From positions 1 to 64,000 of the forward strand of contig QVIN01000010.1 of the NCBI GenBank assembly GCA_003416985.1: 64,000 nt of DNA. Reading direction: 5' to 3'. Origin of the DNA: Duganella sp. BJB480. Lineage in GTDB: Bacteria > Pseudomonadota > Gammaproteobacteria > Burkholderiales > Burkholderiaceae_D. Each line of letters begins with the position of its first letter. Positions within the stretch are counted from its first letter, which is position 1. Under the pieces are notes generated by a model. The model saw only the letters and a program-made list of their open reading frames with translations, had not been told where the DNA came from and did no database searches. This document shows positions 23,875 through 33,677 of the stretch, one piece after another. The translations under genes were made by a program, and so were the position numbers.

Positions 23875-24639
23875 ATGAAAATAGCCACATGGAATGTTAA
23901 CTCACTCAACGTTCGGCTGACGCACGTCTTGAAATGGCTAGAGGAGAACCCTATCGATGTCCTCTGTATTCAAGAAACAAAATTGACTGACGACAAGTTT
24001 CCGGCCGCCGCCATCGAGGCCGCCGGCTACCATGTGGTCTACAGCGGGCAAAAAACCTACAACGGCGTGGCCATCCTGTCCAAGCTGCCGATCGCCGACG
24101 TGATCAAGAACAACCCACGCTACGAGGATGCGCAGCAGCGCATCCTGGCCGCCACCATCGACGGCGTGCGCGTGGTGTGCGCCTACGTGCCCAACGGCCA
24201 GAGCGTCGATTCCGACAAGTATGAATACAAGCTGGGCTGGCTGTCCGCCTTCCACGACTGGATCAAGGAAGAAGCCGCGCTGCACCCGCAACTGGCGGTG
24301 CTGGGCGACTACAACATCGCGCCGGAAGACCGCGACGTCCACGATCCGGCCGCGTGGGCGGGCCAGGTGCTGGTGTCCGACAAGGAGCGCGCCGCCCTCA
24401 CCCGCCTGCTCGACATCGGCCTGACCGATTCCTACCGCCTGTTCGAACAGCCGGAAAAGTCGTTCAGCTGGTGGGACTACCGCGCGCTGGGTTTCCGCCT
24501 CAACAAGGGCCTGCGCATCGACCACATCCTGCTGTCGCCGGCGCTGGTGGCCCGCTGCAGCGCCTGCGTGATCGACCGCGCGCCGCGCAAATGGGAACAG
24601 CCGTCCGACCATGCGCCGGTGATCGCCACGCTCGATTAA
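23875..24639 (+). CDS. xth: Exodeoxyribonuclease III
   Basis: 254 aa, AP endonuclease/exonuclease III of the EEP fold, acting in base-excision repair. Family motifs are complete: ATWNVNSLNVRL at the start, CIQETKL (metal-binding Glu), YNGVAILSK, GDYNIAPEDRDVHDP (catalytic Asp/Asn) and the C-terminal SDHAPV with the catalytic His. The ATG at 23875 is chosen because the protein family starts at MKIATWNVNS; AAGGA lies 12 nt upstream. Its stop abuts the stop of the convergent PAS-GGDEF-EAL gene with no gap. Confidence 0.96.
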   Translation: MKIATWNVNSLNVRLTHVLKWLEENPIDVLCIQETKLTDDKFPAAAIEAAGYHVVYSGQKTYNGVAILSKLPIADVIKNNPRYEDAQQRILAATIDGVRVVCAYVPNGQSVDSDKYEYKLGWLSAFHDWIKEEAALHPQLAVLGDYNIAPEDRDVHDPAAWAGQVLVSDKERAALTRLLDIGLTDSYRLFEQPEKSFSWWDYRALGFRLNKGLRIDHILLSPALVARCSACVIDRAPRKWEQPSDHAPVIATLD

Positions 24640-27600
24640 CTAGATTCGCGGCAGCAGCAGCTGGGCCGTCGCGTGCGGCACCGGCTGCGAAAATAAATAT
24701 CCCTGCGCATACTGGCAACCGTTGCGCTGCAACAACGCATACTGTCCTTCAGTCTCCACGCCCTCCGCCACCACCGACAATTGCAGGCTGTCCGACAGCG
24801 CGATGATGGCCGCCACGATCGCGCGGTCCTCCGCGCTTTCCTCCAGCTCCTTGATGAAGGCGCGGTCGATCTTGATCTTCTTGACCGGGAAGCGCTTCAA
24901 ATACGCCAGGCTCGAATAGCCGGTGCCGAAATCGTCGATCGACAAGCGGATGCCCATGGCGTTGATCTGGCCCAGGATGTCCAGCGTCTGCTCGCCGTGC
25001 TGCATCAGCGCCGTCTCGGTGATCTCGAATTCGATCAGCGACGGATCGATGCCGGTTTCGTCGAGGATGGCGCGGATCGATTCGATCAGCCCGCGATGCA
25101 TGAACTGGCGCGGCGACAGGTTCACCGCCAGCGGCACCGGCGCCAGGCCGGCGCGCAGCCACGCCATGCTTTGCTGGCAGGCCTGGCGTATCACCCATTC
25201 GCCAATCGGCACGATCAGGCCGTTCTCCTCGATGATGGGGATGAAGTGGTCCGGCAGCACCAGCTGGCCGGTACCGCCGCCGCGCCGCCAGCGCAGCAGC
25301 ACCTCCATCGTGTGCAGGCGGCGCGTGCCGATGTCCATGATCGGCTGGAAGTGCAGCTCGAACTCGTCCTGCGCCAGCGCGCCGCGCAGGCTGGACTCCA
25401 GCTCGAAGTGCTGCGCCGCCGTCTGGTTCATCGCCTCCTTGAAGTACTGGTAATTGTTCCTGCCGCTGGCCTTGGCGTGGTACATCGCGGCGTCGGCGTG
25501 GCGCATCAGCGTCTCGACGTCGCCGCCGTCGTCCGGGTACACGCAGATGCCGATCGACGGCGTGATGTGCAGGTTGCGGCCCTCCAGCGGGAAGCTCTCC
25601 GACAATGCCTCGATGATCTTCTCGGCCACGTGGCTGGCCTCCTCGGACGAGCGGATGCCGGGCACCAGCACCACGAACTCGTCGCCGCCCAGGCGGGCCA
25701 CGGTGTCGCTGGCGCGCACCGCGCGGCACAAACGGCTCGCCACTTCCTTCAGCAGCTGGTCGCCGGTCATGTGGCCGAGCGAATCGTTGATGGTCTTGAA
25801 GCGGTCAAGGTCGATGAACATCACCGCCAGGCGGCGCTCCGAACGCTGCGCCGCCAGCATGGCGCGGTCCAGGCGGTCCGACAGCAACGCGCGGTTCGGC
25901 AGGCCGGTCAGGCTGTCGTGGTAGGCCATGTGGTGCACGCGCGCCTCGGCCTGGCGCCGCTCGACGATCTCGCCCTGCAGCAGCGCATTGGCGCCGGCCA
26001 GTTCGGCGGTGCGCTCCAGCACCCGCACTTCCAGCTCGTCGCGCGCGCGGCTCACCGCTTCCGCCGCCTCGCGCCGTTCGGTGATGTCGTCCACCAGCCA
26101 CACCGAGCGCCCGGTGGCCTGCGCCAGGTCGAACGGCCGGCCCGACAGGCGGCCCCAGAACGTGCTGCCGTCCTTGCGCACCAGCTGGTATTCGGAGGCG
26201 TGCACGCGGCCGGCGTGGAAGTCCAGCGCGGTGGCGGCGCGCGCCTGTTCCCACGCGTCCTTGTCGGCGTAGAAGGCCTGTACGCTCAACTGGTTCATCC
26301 CACCCGGCGCGTAGCCGAACAGCTCTTCCATCTTGGTGTTGCAGCGCAGGTTGCGGCCGTGCTCCACCACCGAGATGCCCAGCACCGCGCTGTCCAGGAT
26401 GGCCTGGTTTTCCAGCAGCGCGTTGCGCAGCGATTCCTCGGCGCGCTTTTGCTCGGTGCGGTCCTCGATCACCCAGATCGTGCCCTGGGTCGGATCGTCG
26501 GGATTGACCACGTAGCCGATCAGCTGCGCCCACAAGGTGGTGTCGTCGGCGCGGCGCAACTCCATCTCGATCTGGAACGGCTTGCCGATCGAGAGGAAGG
26601 GATAGGCCTGCTCGCCCAGCTTGTCGTACGATTCCTGCGAGACGTACAGCGCGCGGCCGGGCAGGCCCAGGCCGGAGTCGCCCTCGTAGCGGAACATCTC
26701 CGCGAAGCCGCGGTTGTAGCGCGTGATGATGCGGTTCTTGGTGAACAGGATGCTCATCGAGGCGTTGGTCATGATGGCCTCGACCTCCATCTGGGTCTGG
26801 CGCGTGCTGGTCACGTCCTCCAGGATCCAGATGGTGCCGCCGTCGCTATGCTCGTCGTCCACCGCCTTGGCGCGCACGCGGCACCAGAACAGGCCACCGT
26901 CCCTGCGCTTGAACTGGCATTCCTTCTTCTCGAACGGCTGGCCCGCGCCCAGCAGCGGCGCCGCCTCGCGGCCGAATTCCTCGTAGTGCTCCGCCGACGG
27001 GAACACCATCGCCGACGGCTGCCCCAGCATCTCGTCGATGTCGTAGCCGAACATCTCGGCCATGCGCGGATTACAGCTCAACATGATCTGCGCCTTGCTG
27101 AACAGGATGCCGACCGAGGCGTTGTCCAGGATCGCCTTCTGCTCCAGCAGCAACTGCCGGGTCTCTTCCTCGTGGCGCTTCTGCGCGCTGCGGTCGTCGA
27201 AGATCCAGATCGTGTCCTGCTGCGTGCGGCCCGGATTGATCACGTAGCCGAAGGCGTGCGCCCAGAAGGTCGAACCGTCCTGGCGCCGCATCTCCATCTC
27301 GGCCTGGTACGGTTTGCCGCGCGCCAGCAGCGGACGGGCTTTCTTCACCACCGCGTCGAACGCTTCCTGCGATGGATACAGCGTCGACGTCAGCTGGCCC
27401 ACGCCGCTGTCGTCGTTGAAGCCGAAGAATTCGGCGAAGCGGCGGTTGTAGCGCAGGATGCGGTTGTCGCGCTGGAAGCCGATCGCCAGCGGCGCGCTGT
27501 CCATGATGGCCTGCATCTCCAGCAGCGCGCGGCGCAGCTTCTCGACGTCGATGCGGTGATCGTTGATGTCCTCCATGATCCACACCGTGCCCTCGGCGGT

Positions 27601-28299
27601 GTGGATAGGATCGATGGCGCGGCCGTACAGGCGGGCCCAGAACACCGAGCCGTCCTTGCGCCGCATCTGCGCGTCCTGCATGAAGGGCAGGCCTTGCGAC
27701 AGGGGCGGACGGGCATTGCGGCTTAGTTCGAGAAAGGCCGCCTCGTTCGGATATACGGTCACGCTGGACATGCCCTCCAACTCGTGGCGGCTGTAGCCCA
27801 GCATTTCGGCGCAGCGGATATTGCATTCCTGGATAACGCCGTCCTTGGTGAACAGGATGCCGACGGCGGCATTCTCCAGGATGGCCTGCTGCTCCAGCAG
27901 CGTCTTGCGCAGCGCGCGCTGATCGCGCTCCGCCGCGCTGATGTCGTGGAAGACCACGGTGGCGCCCTGCACCGCCGCGCCGGCCGGCAACGGCTTGCTC
28001 CACGCCTGGACCGACAGGTATTGGCCGCTGGCGCAGGTCAGGCAGCTGTCCCAGCGCTGCGTGGTGTTGGCCGCGTTGGCCGCATCCAATGCAGCGTCCA
28101 ACGCCTTCATGCTGGCGCCGCGCACATGGCGCGCGAACAGGTCGGCCAGCGGCTTGCCGCATGGGTCGAAGCCCAGCAAGTCCGCCAGTTCCTGATTCGC
28201 GGCCAACACCATGCCATCGATGCCGTAGGCGCACGCGGGAACGCCGATCAGCGCCAGGGCGTCGGCTACAAAATCAGGATTGGTCGAAACTCGGTTCAT
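24640..28299 (-). CDS. Multi-PAS diguanylate cyclase/phosphodiesterase
   Basis: About 1219 aa, apparently cytoplasmic. Six successive PAS units can be counted, five of which share the phrase LLEQQAILENAAVGILFTK or a close variant (AIMDSAPLAIGFQRDN, AILDNASVGILFSK, AIMTNASMSILFTK, AILDSAVLGISVVE), each with its PAC segment (EDxT/WIxED). A GGDEF domain follows (intact GGDEF near residue 870, with the product-inhibition site RASD five residues before it) and then an EAL domain (EVLLRW, DDFGTGYSSLAYLKRFPVKKIKID in pieces, e.g. DDFGTGYSSLAYL). Both catalytic signatures look intact, though EAL reads EVL. It should make and/or break cyclic di-GMP. The start at 28299 (MNRVSTNPDF) just precedes the first PAS; the frame is open to 28428. 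Confidence 0.92.
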   Translation of the reverse strand: MNRVSTNPDFVADALALIGVPACAYGIDGMVLAANQELADLLGFDPCGKPLADLFARHVRGASMKALDAALDAANAANTTQRWDSCLTCASGQYLSVQAWSKPLPAGAAVQGATVVFHDISAAERDQRALRKTLLEQQAILENAAVGILFTKDGVIQECNIRCAEMLGYSRHELEGMSSVTVYPNEAAFLELSRNARPPLSQGLPFMQDAQMRRKDGSVFWARLYGRAIDPIHTAEGTVWIMEDINDHRIDVEKLRRALLEMQAIMDSAPLAIGFQRDNRILRYNRRFAEFFGFNDDSGVGQLTSTLYPSQEAFDAVVKKARPLLARGKPYQAEMEMRRQDGSTFWAHAFGYVINPGRTQQDTIWIFDDRSAQKRHEEETRQLLLEQKAILDNASVGILFSKAQIMLSCNPRMAEMFGYDIDEMLGQPSAMVFPSAEHYEEFGREAAPLLGAGQPFEKKECQFKRRDGGLFWCRVRAKAVDDEHSDGGTIWILEDVTSTRQTQMEVEAIMTNASMSILFTKNRIITRYNRGFAEMFRYEGDSGLGLPGRALYVSQESYDKLGEQAYPFLSIGKPFQIEMELRRADDTTLWAQLIGYVVNPDDPTQGTIWVIEDRTEQKRAEESLRNALLENQAILDSAVLGISVVEHGRNLRCNTKMEELFGYAPGGMNQLSVQAFYADKDAWEQARAATALDFHAGRVHASEYQLVRKDGSTFWGRLSGRPFDLAQATGRSVWLVDDITERREAAEAVSRARDELEVRVLERTAELAGANALLQGEIVERRQAEARVHHMAYHDSLTGLPNRALLSDRLDRAMLAAQRSERRLAVMFIDLDRFKTINDSLGHMTGDQLLKEVASRLCRAVRASDTVARLGGDEFVVLVPGIRSSEEASHVAEKIIEALSESFPLEGRNLHITPSIGICVYPDDGGDVETLMRHADAAMYHAKASGRNNYQYFKEAMNQTAAQHFELESSLRGALAQDEFELHFQPIMDIGTRRLHTMEVLLRWRRGGGTGQLVLPDHFIPIIEENGLIVPIGEWVIRQACQQSMAWLRAGLAPVPLAVNLSPRQFMHRGLIESIRAILDETGIDPSLIEFEITETALMQHGEQTLDILGQINAMGIRLSIDDFGTGYSSLAYLKRFPVKKIKIDRAFIKELEESAEDRAIVAAIIALSDSLQLSVVAEGVETEGQYALLQRNGCQYAQGYLFSQPVPHATAQLLLPRI

Positions 28300-28415
28300 G
28301 TACACCAAAGGCACCCATTCTAAGATGCCACCTTGCCAGTTACTTCTCGGCAGCATAGTTGGCAGATCATAAACCACAATGGGCGCATTAGCCATCGCCC
28401 ATGCCGGCGGCGGCC

Positions 28416-28449
28416 CTAAAAACGACAATGCCCGGCGAACCGGGCATTG
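28416..28449 (-). terminator. Terminator of the propionate/acetate transport operon
   Basis: On the minus strand CAATGCCCGG-TTCG-CCGGGCATTG, a 10-bp perfect stem with a UUCG tetraloop, is followed by TCGTTTTT. It lies 28 bp after the actP stop and is the likely end of the prpB-to-actP transcript. Confidence 0.85.
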
Positions 28450-28476
28450 CTGTCTTCCGACTACTTGACAATTACA

Positions 28477-30150
28477 TCAGTGCGCGCTGGCGCCGGCGGC
28501 GCCGATGCCGGTTTCGGAGCGCATTTCCTGCGCCTCGTAGCCGGCGCGGTCGATGCGTGCGCGCGGGCTGCGGTCCAGCACGGAGACCAGCCAGATGCTG
28601 ACGAAGGCGATCGGCATCGAGAAGATGGCTGGCGACGCATAAGGGAACAGCGCGTCGGCATGGCCCAGCACATCGACCCACACCGATTTCGACACCACGG
28701 TCAGCACCACGGCGGTGATCAGGCCGACGAAGCCGCCGATGGTGGCGCCACGGGTGGTGCAATCCTTCCACAGCACCGACATGAACAGCACCGGGAAGTT
28801 GGCCGAGGCGGCGATGGCGAAGGCCAGCGACACCATGAAGGCGATGTTCTGCTTCTCGAACACGATGCCCAGCACCACGGCGACGATGCCCAGTGCGACG
28901 GTGGTCAGGCGCGACACATACAGTTCCTTGGCGCTGGTGGCCTTGCCCTTTTTGATAACAGTGGCATACAGGTCATGCGACACCGCCGATGCGCCGGACA
29001 AGGTCAGGCCGGCCACCACCGCCAGGATGGTGGCGAAAGCCACGGCGGAGATAAAGCCCAGGAAGACGTTACCGCCCACTGCCTTGGCCAGGTGAATAGC
29101 GGCCATGTTATTCCCGCCCAGCAGTTTGCCGGCGGCGTCCTTGAACTCGGGATTGGTGCTCACCAAAACGATGGCGCCGAAGCCGATGATGAAGGTCAGG
29201 ATGTAGAAGTACGCGATCCAGCTGGTGGCCCAGAACACCGACTTGCGCGCTTCCTTCGCGCTTGGCACGGTGAAGAAGCGCATCAGGATGTGCGGCAGGC
29301 CGGCGGTGCCGAACATCAGCGCCATGCCGAACGAGATCGCCGACACAGGATCTTTGATGAAGGTGCCGGGGCCCATGATGGCGTCCTTCTTGGCGTGGAT
29401 TTCCACCGACTTGGCGAACAGCGCCTCGGGGCTGAAGTTGAACTGCGCCAGCACGACGACCGCCATGAAGGTGGCGCCGCCGAGCAGCATCACGGCCTTG
29501 ATGATCTGCACCCAGGTGGTGGCGGTCATGCCGCCGAACAGCACGTAGACCATCATCAGCGTACCGACCAACACCACGGCGATCCAGTACTCAAGGCCGA
29601 ACAACAGTTTGATCAGCTGCCCCGCGCCGACCATCTGCGCGATCAGGTAGAACGCCACCACCACCAGCGTGCCGGAGGCGGAGAAGATGCGGATCGGCGC
29701 CTGCTTGAAGCGGTAGGCGGCGACGTCGGCGAAGGTGAAGCGGCCCAGGTTGCGCAGGCGCTCCGCCATCAGGAAGGTGATCACCGGCCAGCCGACCAGG
29801 AAACCGATGGCGTAGATCAGGCCATCGTAACCGTTCAGGAACACGGCGGCGGAAATGCCGAGGAAGGATGCAGCCGACATGTAGTCGCCGGCGATGGCCA
29901 GACCGTTCTGGAAGCCGGTGATGCCGCCGCCGGCGGTGTAAAAGTCGGACGCGGACTTGGTCTTGGCCGCCGCCCACTTGGTGACGAACAGCGTGAAAAT
30001 GACGAAGGCGCCGAACATGATGATCGCGGTCCAGTTGATCGGCTGCTTCACCGCCTGGCCGAGATCCGCACCAGCCGCCAGCGCCGCGCCGCTGGCGCCG
30101 AGCAGCGTCAGAGCACCAAGGCCGCACAGGCCACGCTTGGCGGCGTTCAT
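28477..30150 (-). CDS. actP: Acetate/propionate:cation symporter, ActP family
   Basis: 557 aa sodium:solute symporter. An N-terminal cleavable-looking hydrophobic segment (GALTLLGASGAALAAGADLG) is followed by about 13 membrane helices; SASDFYTAGGGITGFQNGLAIAGDYMSAASFLGI (core FQNGLAIAGDYMSAASF) is the conserved ActP/SSF motif. E. coli ActP (549 aa) carries acetate, propionate and glycolate. Here the gene lies at the end of the methylcitrate operon and overlaps the DUF485 gene (ATGA), so propionate is the expected substrate. It ends at a strong terminator. Confidence 0.93.
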   Translation of the reverse strand: MNAAKRGLCGLGALTLLGASGAALAAGADLGQAVKQPINWTAIIMFGAFVIFTLFVTKWAAAKTKSASDFYTAGGGITGFQNGLAIAGDYMSAASFLGISAAVFLNGYDGLIYAIGFLVGWPVITFLMAERLRNLGRFTFADVAAYRFKQAPIRIFSASGTLVVVAFYLIAQMVGAGQLIKLLFGLEYWIAVVLVGTLMMVYVLFGGMTATTWVQIIKAVMLLGGATFMAVVVLAQFNFSPEALFAKSVEIHAKKDAIMGPGTFIKDPVSAISFGMALMFGTAGLPHILMRFFTVPSAKEARKSVFWATSWIAYFYILTFIIGFGAIVLVSTNPEFKDAAGKLLGGNNMAAIHLAKAVGGNVFLGFISAVAFATILAVVAGLTLSGASAVSHDLYATVIKKGKATSAKELYVSRLTTVALGIVAVVLGIVFEKQNIAFMVSLAFAIAASANFPVLFMSVLWKDCTTRGATIGGFVGLITAVVLTVVSKSVWVDVLGHADALFPYASPAIFSMPIAFVSIWLVSVLDRSPRARIDRAGYEAQEMRSETGIGAAGASAH

Positions 30151-30455
30151 GCTTTCACCCGGTCGTGGATGGCCTGGGTCAGGTCGTCGAACTGCTTGTT
30201 GGCGCGGCGGACGTAGGCGCCGGTGATCAGCACCGTGAACACGATCACGAACAACCCGATCGGCATCCCCCAGGTCATCACGCCGGCGCCGGTTTTCGAC
30301 GCAAGCAGTTCCTTGTCGAAAGCGATGAGCAGGATGTAGCCGTAATAAACCAGCATCATCACCGCCGTCAGCGCCCAGCCGAAACGGGAGCGCGTCCTGA
30401 CCAGCTTGTGGTAGCTGGGGTCGCGCTTTATTTTTTGAACCAGATCGTCATGCAT
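30147..30455 (-). CDS. yjcH: DUF485 inner-membrane protein (YjcH-like)
   Basis: 102 aa with two membrane helices (about 25-48 and 62-84) and the family pattern DPSYHKLVRTRSRFGW...LLIAFDKELLASK...MPIGLFVIVFTVLITGAYVRRAN. This is the partner always found upstream of actP. I start at the ATG at 30455 because AGGAGA lies just upstream. Its stop overlaps the actP start by 4 bp. Its role is not established; it is presumed to assist or modulate the symporter. Confidence 0.92.
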   Translation of the reverse strand: MHDDLVQKIKRDPSYHKLVRTRSRFGWALTAVMMLVYYGYILLIAFDKELLASKTGAGVMTWGMPIGLFVIVFTVLITGAYVRRANKQFDDLTQAIHDRVKA

Positions 30456-30553
30456 GACTTGTCTCCTATAGTTTATCTGCAGCCTATGCTCTTTTCTTTT
30501 CGAGCTTGACTCCACAATAAACCGCCATGCTTACCGGCCCCTTACGCGCACAA

Positions 30554-32455
30554 CTACTTTTTCACATCGCCATACAGTGCGCGTTGTATCTGCTGCAGCG
30601 AAGCCGGATCTTCAATCGCCGTCAGGTCGCCCGGATTGCGGCCTTCGCAGATAGCCTGTATCGAGCGGCGCAGCAGTTTGCCGGAACGGGTCTTGGGCAG
30701 CTGCGGCACGAAGTACACGCGCGACGGCCGCGCCACAGCGCCCAGCTGGTGATCGACCACGCCGAGTATCTCGCGCTCCTGCGCGGCGCGGCCCGCGTCG
30801 TCGGCGGTGCGGGTCGCGTCCTTGACGATGACGAAGGCAACCGCCACCTGGCCTTTGAGCTTGTCCTCCACGCCGACCACCGCCACTTCCGACACGTTGG
30901 CGTGGCTGGAGATGGACTCCTCGATCTCGCGCGTGCCGAGACGATGGCCGGCGACGTTGATCACATCGTCGGTGCGGCCGAGGATGAAGTAGTAGCCGTC
31001 GGCGTCGCGCACGCCCCAGTCGAAGGTCGAGTAGACCTGCTGGCCGTCGAAGGTGGACCAGTAGGTGTCGACGAAGCGCTGGTCGTCGCCGTACACGGTC
31101 TGCATGCAGCCCGGTGGCAGCGGGCCGTCGATCACCACCACGCCCTTCTCGTTGGCGGCGCATTCCTCGCCGGTGGATTCGTTGAGCAGCTTGACCTTGT
31201 AGCCGTACATCGCCACGCCGGGGCTGCCCAGGCGCGTCGGCAGGTCCTCGACGCCCTTGGCGATCGACAGGATGGGCCAGCCGGTTTCGGTCTGCCAGTA
31301 GTTGTCGATGATGGGCACGCCCAGCTCGTCGTGTATCCATTGCGACGTGGTTTCGTCCAGCGGCTCGCCGGCCAGGTACAACGCGCGCAGCGACGACAGG
31401 TCGTACTTGCGCATGAACTCCGGCGGCTGCTTGCGCAGCACGCGGATCGCCGTCGGCGCCGAGAACATGCGCGTGACCTTGTACTTCTCGACGATGCTCC
31501 ACCAGATGCCGGCGTCCGGGCAGATCGGCAGACCCTCGTACATGATGGTCGCCATGCCGGCGATCAGCGGGCCGTAGACGATGTAGGAATGGCCGACCAC
31601 CCAGCCGATGTCGGAGGTGGCGAAGAAGGTCTCGCCGGCGTTGCCGCAGAAGTTGTACTTCATCGACGACGCCAGCGCCACCGCGTAGCCGCCGACGTCG
31701 CGCTGCACGCCTTTCGGCTTGCCGGTGGTGCCGGAGGTGTAGAGGATGTACGAAGGCTCATTCGATTCCAGCCAGGTCACGGGCACGTGCGCGTCCATGT
31801 GGGCGGCGCGCAGGCTGGCCCAGTCCTCGTCGCGGCCGGCCACCACTTCCATCGGCGCCAGCTTGCGGTTCACCAGCAGCACCTTGGCCGGCTTGGCGGC
31901 CGACAGCGTGATCGCCTCGTCCAGCAGGTACTTGTAGGGGATGGCCTTGCCGTTGCGCGAACCGGCGTCGGCGGACACGATCAACGCCGGCTTGGCGTCG
32001 TCGATGCGGCTGGCCAGGCTGTTGGCGGCAAAGCCGCCGAACACCACCGAGTGGATGGCGCCGATGCGGGCGCAGGCCAGCATCGCGAACGCCGCCTCGG
32101 CGATCATCGGCATGTAGATCAACACTCGATCGCCACGGCCGACGCCCAGCGACTGCATCATCGCGGCGGTGCGTTCGACTTCGGTGCGCAGTTCGTTGAA
32201 CGAGTAGCTGCGCTCCGTGTTGATTTCGGTGGAGATGGCGATCAGCGCGGCGCGGTCGCCCTGCGTGGCGCACCATCGGTCCACCGCGTTGTGGCACAGG
32301 TTGGTCTGCCCGCCGACGAACCACTTCGCGAACGGAGGATGGGAATAATCCAGCACCTTGGTGCATGGGGCGTTCCAGTCGATGAGCGCTGCTTCGTCCT
32401 GCCAGAATTGTTCAGGCGTGACGATAGAGCGCCGATAGAAATCAGCGTAATTCAT
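30554..32455 (-). CDS. prpE: Propionate-CoA ligase
   Basis: 633 aa, AMP-forming acyl-CoA synthetase. The N-terminal MNYADFYRRSIVTPEQFWQDEA block is typical of PrpE (core YADFYRRSI). Adenylation motifs are intact: LYTSGTTGKPKGVQRD, DNYWQTETGWP and GRTDDVINVAGHRLGTREIEE; the C-terminal SGKLLRR carries the catalytic Lys that is a target for acetylation in this family. It activates propionate to propionyl-CoA. GGAGG precedes the ATG. It follows prpF by 25 bp; a 98-bp gap separates it from the DUF485 gene. Confidence 0.95.
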   Translation of the reverse strand: MNYADFYRRSIVTPEQFWQDEAALIDWNAPCTKVLDYSHPPFAKWFVGGQTNLCHNAVDRWCATQGDRAALIAISTEINTERSYSFNELRTEVERTAAMMQSLGVGRGDRVLIYMPMIAEAAFAMLACARIGAIHSVVFGGFAANSLASRIDDAKPALIVSADAGSRNGKAIPYKYLLDEAITLSAAKPAKVLLVNRKLAPMEVVAGRDEDWASLRAAHMDAHVPVTWLESNEPSYILYTSGTTGKPKGVQRDVGGYAVALASSMKYNFCGNAGETFFATSDIGWVVGHSYIVYGPLIAGMATIMYEGLPICPDAGIWWSIVEKYKVTRMFSAPTAIRVLRKQPPEFMRKYDLSSLRALYLAGEPLDETTSQWIHDELGVPIIDNYWQTETGWPILSIAKGVEDLPTRLGSPGVAMYGYKVKLLNESTGEECAANEKGVVVIDGPLPPGCMQTVYGDDQRFVDTYWSTFDGQQVYSTFDWGVRDADGYYFILGRTDDVINVAGHRLGTREIEESISSHANVSEVAVVGVEDKLKGQVAVAFVIVKDATRTADDAGRAAQEREILGVVDHQLGAVARPSRVYFVPQLPKTRSGKLLRRSIQAICEGRNPGDLTAIEDPASLQQIQRALYGDVKK

Positions 32456-32480
32456 GTCTCCTCCGTTATGTGTGTGTCGC

Positions 32481-33677
32481 TTAGAACGTATCGCCGGGGA
32501 CTCGTACCCAGCCTTCCATCAGCACGCGGGCGCTGCGGCTCATGACCGCTTTTGTTACGCTCCACTCTCCATTTTGTTGGGTCGCCTGCGCCCCCACCCG
32601 CAAGGTGCCGGACGGATGGCCGAAGCGCACCGCCTCGCGCGCGCCGCCGCCCGCCGCCAGGTTCACCAGCGTGCCCGGGATCGCAGCTGCGGTGCCGATG
32701 GCCACGGCGGCCGTGCCCATCATCGCGTGATGCAGCTTACCCATCGACATGGCGCGCACCAGCAGGTCCACGTCGGTGGCGGCGACCTGCTTGCCGCTGG
32801 ACGAGGTGTACGGCGCCGGCTTGGCGACGAAAGCCACCTTGGGCGTGTGCTGGCGCGTGGCCGCGTCGTCGATATGCTTGATGAGGCCCATGCGCAGCGC
32901 GCCGTGCGCGCGTATCAGCTCGAACCGCGCCAGCGCCTTGGGATCGCTGTTGATGGCGTCCTGCAGTTCGGTGCCGAGGTAGCCGATGTCTTCCGCGTTG
33001 ACGAAGATGGTCGGAATGCCGGCGTTGATCATGGTCGCCTTCATGGTGCCGACGCCAGGCACTTCCAGCTCGTCGACCAGCTGGCCGGTCGGGAACATCG
33101 AGCCGCCAGCGCCCTCCTCTTCCGCCGCCGGGTCCATGAATTCCAGCTGCACTTCGGCCGCCGGGAAGGTGACGCCGTCGAGTTCAAAGTCACCGGTTTC
33201 CTGCACTTCGCCGTTGGTCATCGGTACGTGGGCGATGATGGTCTTGCCGATGTTGGCCTGCCATACGCGCACCACGGCCATGCCGTCGCGCGGAACGCGG
33301 GCAGCGTCCACCAGGCCGCCGCTGATGGCGAAGGCGCCGACGGCGGCGGACAGGTTGCCGCAGTTGCCGCTCCAGTCGACGAAGGCCTTGTCGATGGAGA
33401 CCTGGCCGAACAGATAGTCGACGTCGTGGTCAGGCCTGGTGCTCTTGGCCAGGATCACCGTCTTGCTGGTGCTGGAGGTGGCGCCGCCCATGCCGTCGAT
33501 CTGTTTGCCGTAGGGGTCCGGGCTGCCGATCACGCGCAGCAGCAAGGCATCGCGCGCGGCGCCCGGTTGCTGCGCGGCTTCCGGCAGATCCTGCAGCCGG
33601 AAGAACACGCCCTTGCTGGTGCCGCCACGCATATACGTGGCGGGGATCTTGATTTGCGGTTGATGAGCCATGATCAT
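32481..33677 (-). CDS. prpF: 2-methylaconitate cis-trans isomerase
   Basis: 398 aa. PrpF isomerises the AcnD product 2-methyl-trans-aconitate to the cis form, which a generic aconitase can hydrate. The sequence starts with the family block KIPATYMRGGTSKGVFF and contains GSPDPYGKQIDGMGGATSSTSK (core DPYGKQIDGMGGATSS) and the CGNLS segment (NCGNLSAAVG), typical of the diaminopimelate-epimerase-like fold. Start at 33677 overlaps the acnD stop (ATGA); an ATG two codons in is possible. Confidence 0.94.
   Translation of the reverse strand: MIMAHQPQIKIPATYMRGGTSKGVFFRLQDLPEAAQQPGAARDALLLRVIGSPDPYGKQIDGMGGATSSTSKTVILAKSTRPDHDVDYLFGQVSIDKAFVDWSGNCGNLSAAVGAFAISGGLVDAARVPRDGMAVVRVWQANIGKTIIAHVPMTNGEVQETGDFELDGVTFPAAEVQLEFMDPAAEEEGAGGSMFPTGQLVDELEVPGVGTMKATMINAGIPTIFVNAEDIGYLGTELQDAINSDPKALARFELIRAHGALRMGLIKHIDDAATRQHTPKVAFVAKPAPYTSSSGKQVAATDVDLLVRAMSMGKLHHAMMGTAAVAIGTAAAIPGTLVNLAAGGGAREAVRFGHPSGTLRVGAQATQQNGEWSVTKAVMSRSARVLMEGWVRVPGDTF

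Noticed and set aside
24781..27726. Open frame of about 980 codons opposite the multi-PAS gene
   Set aside because: Low-information His/Gln/Val/Arg-rich translation; the opposite strand encodes recognisable PAS, GGDEF and EAL domains.
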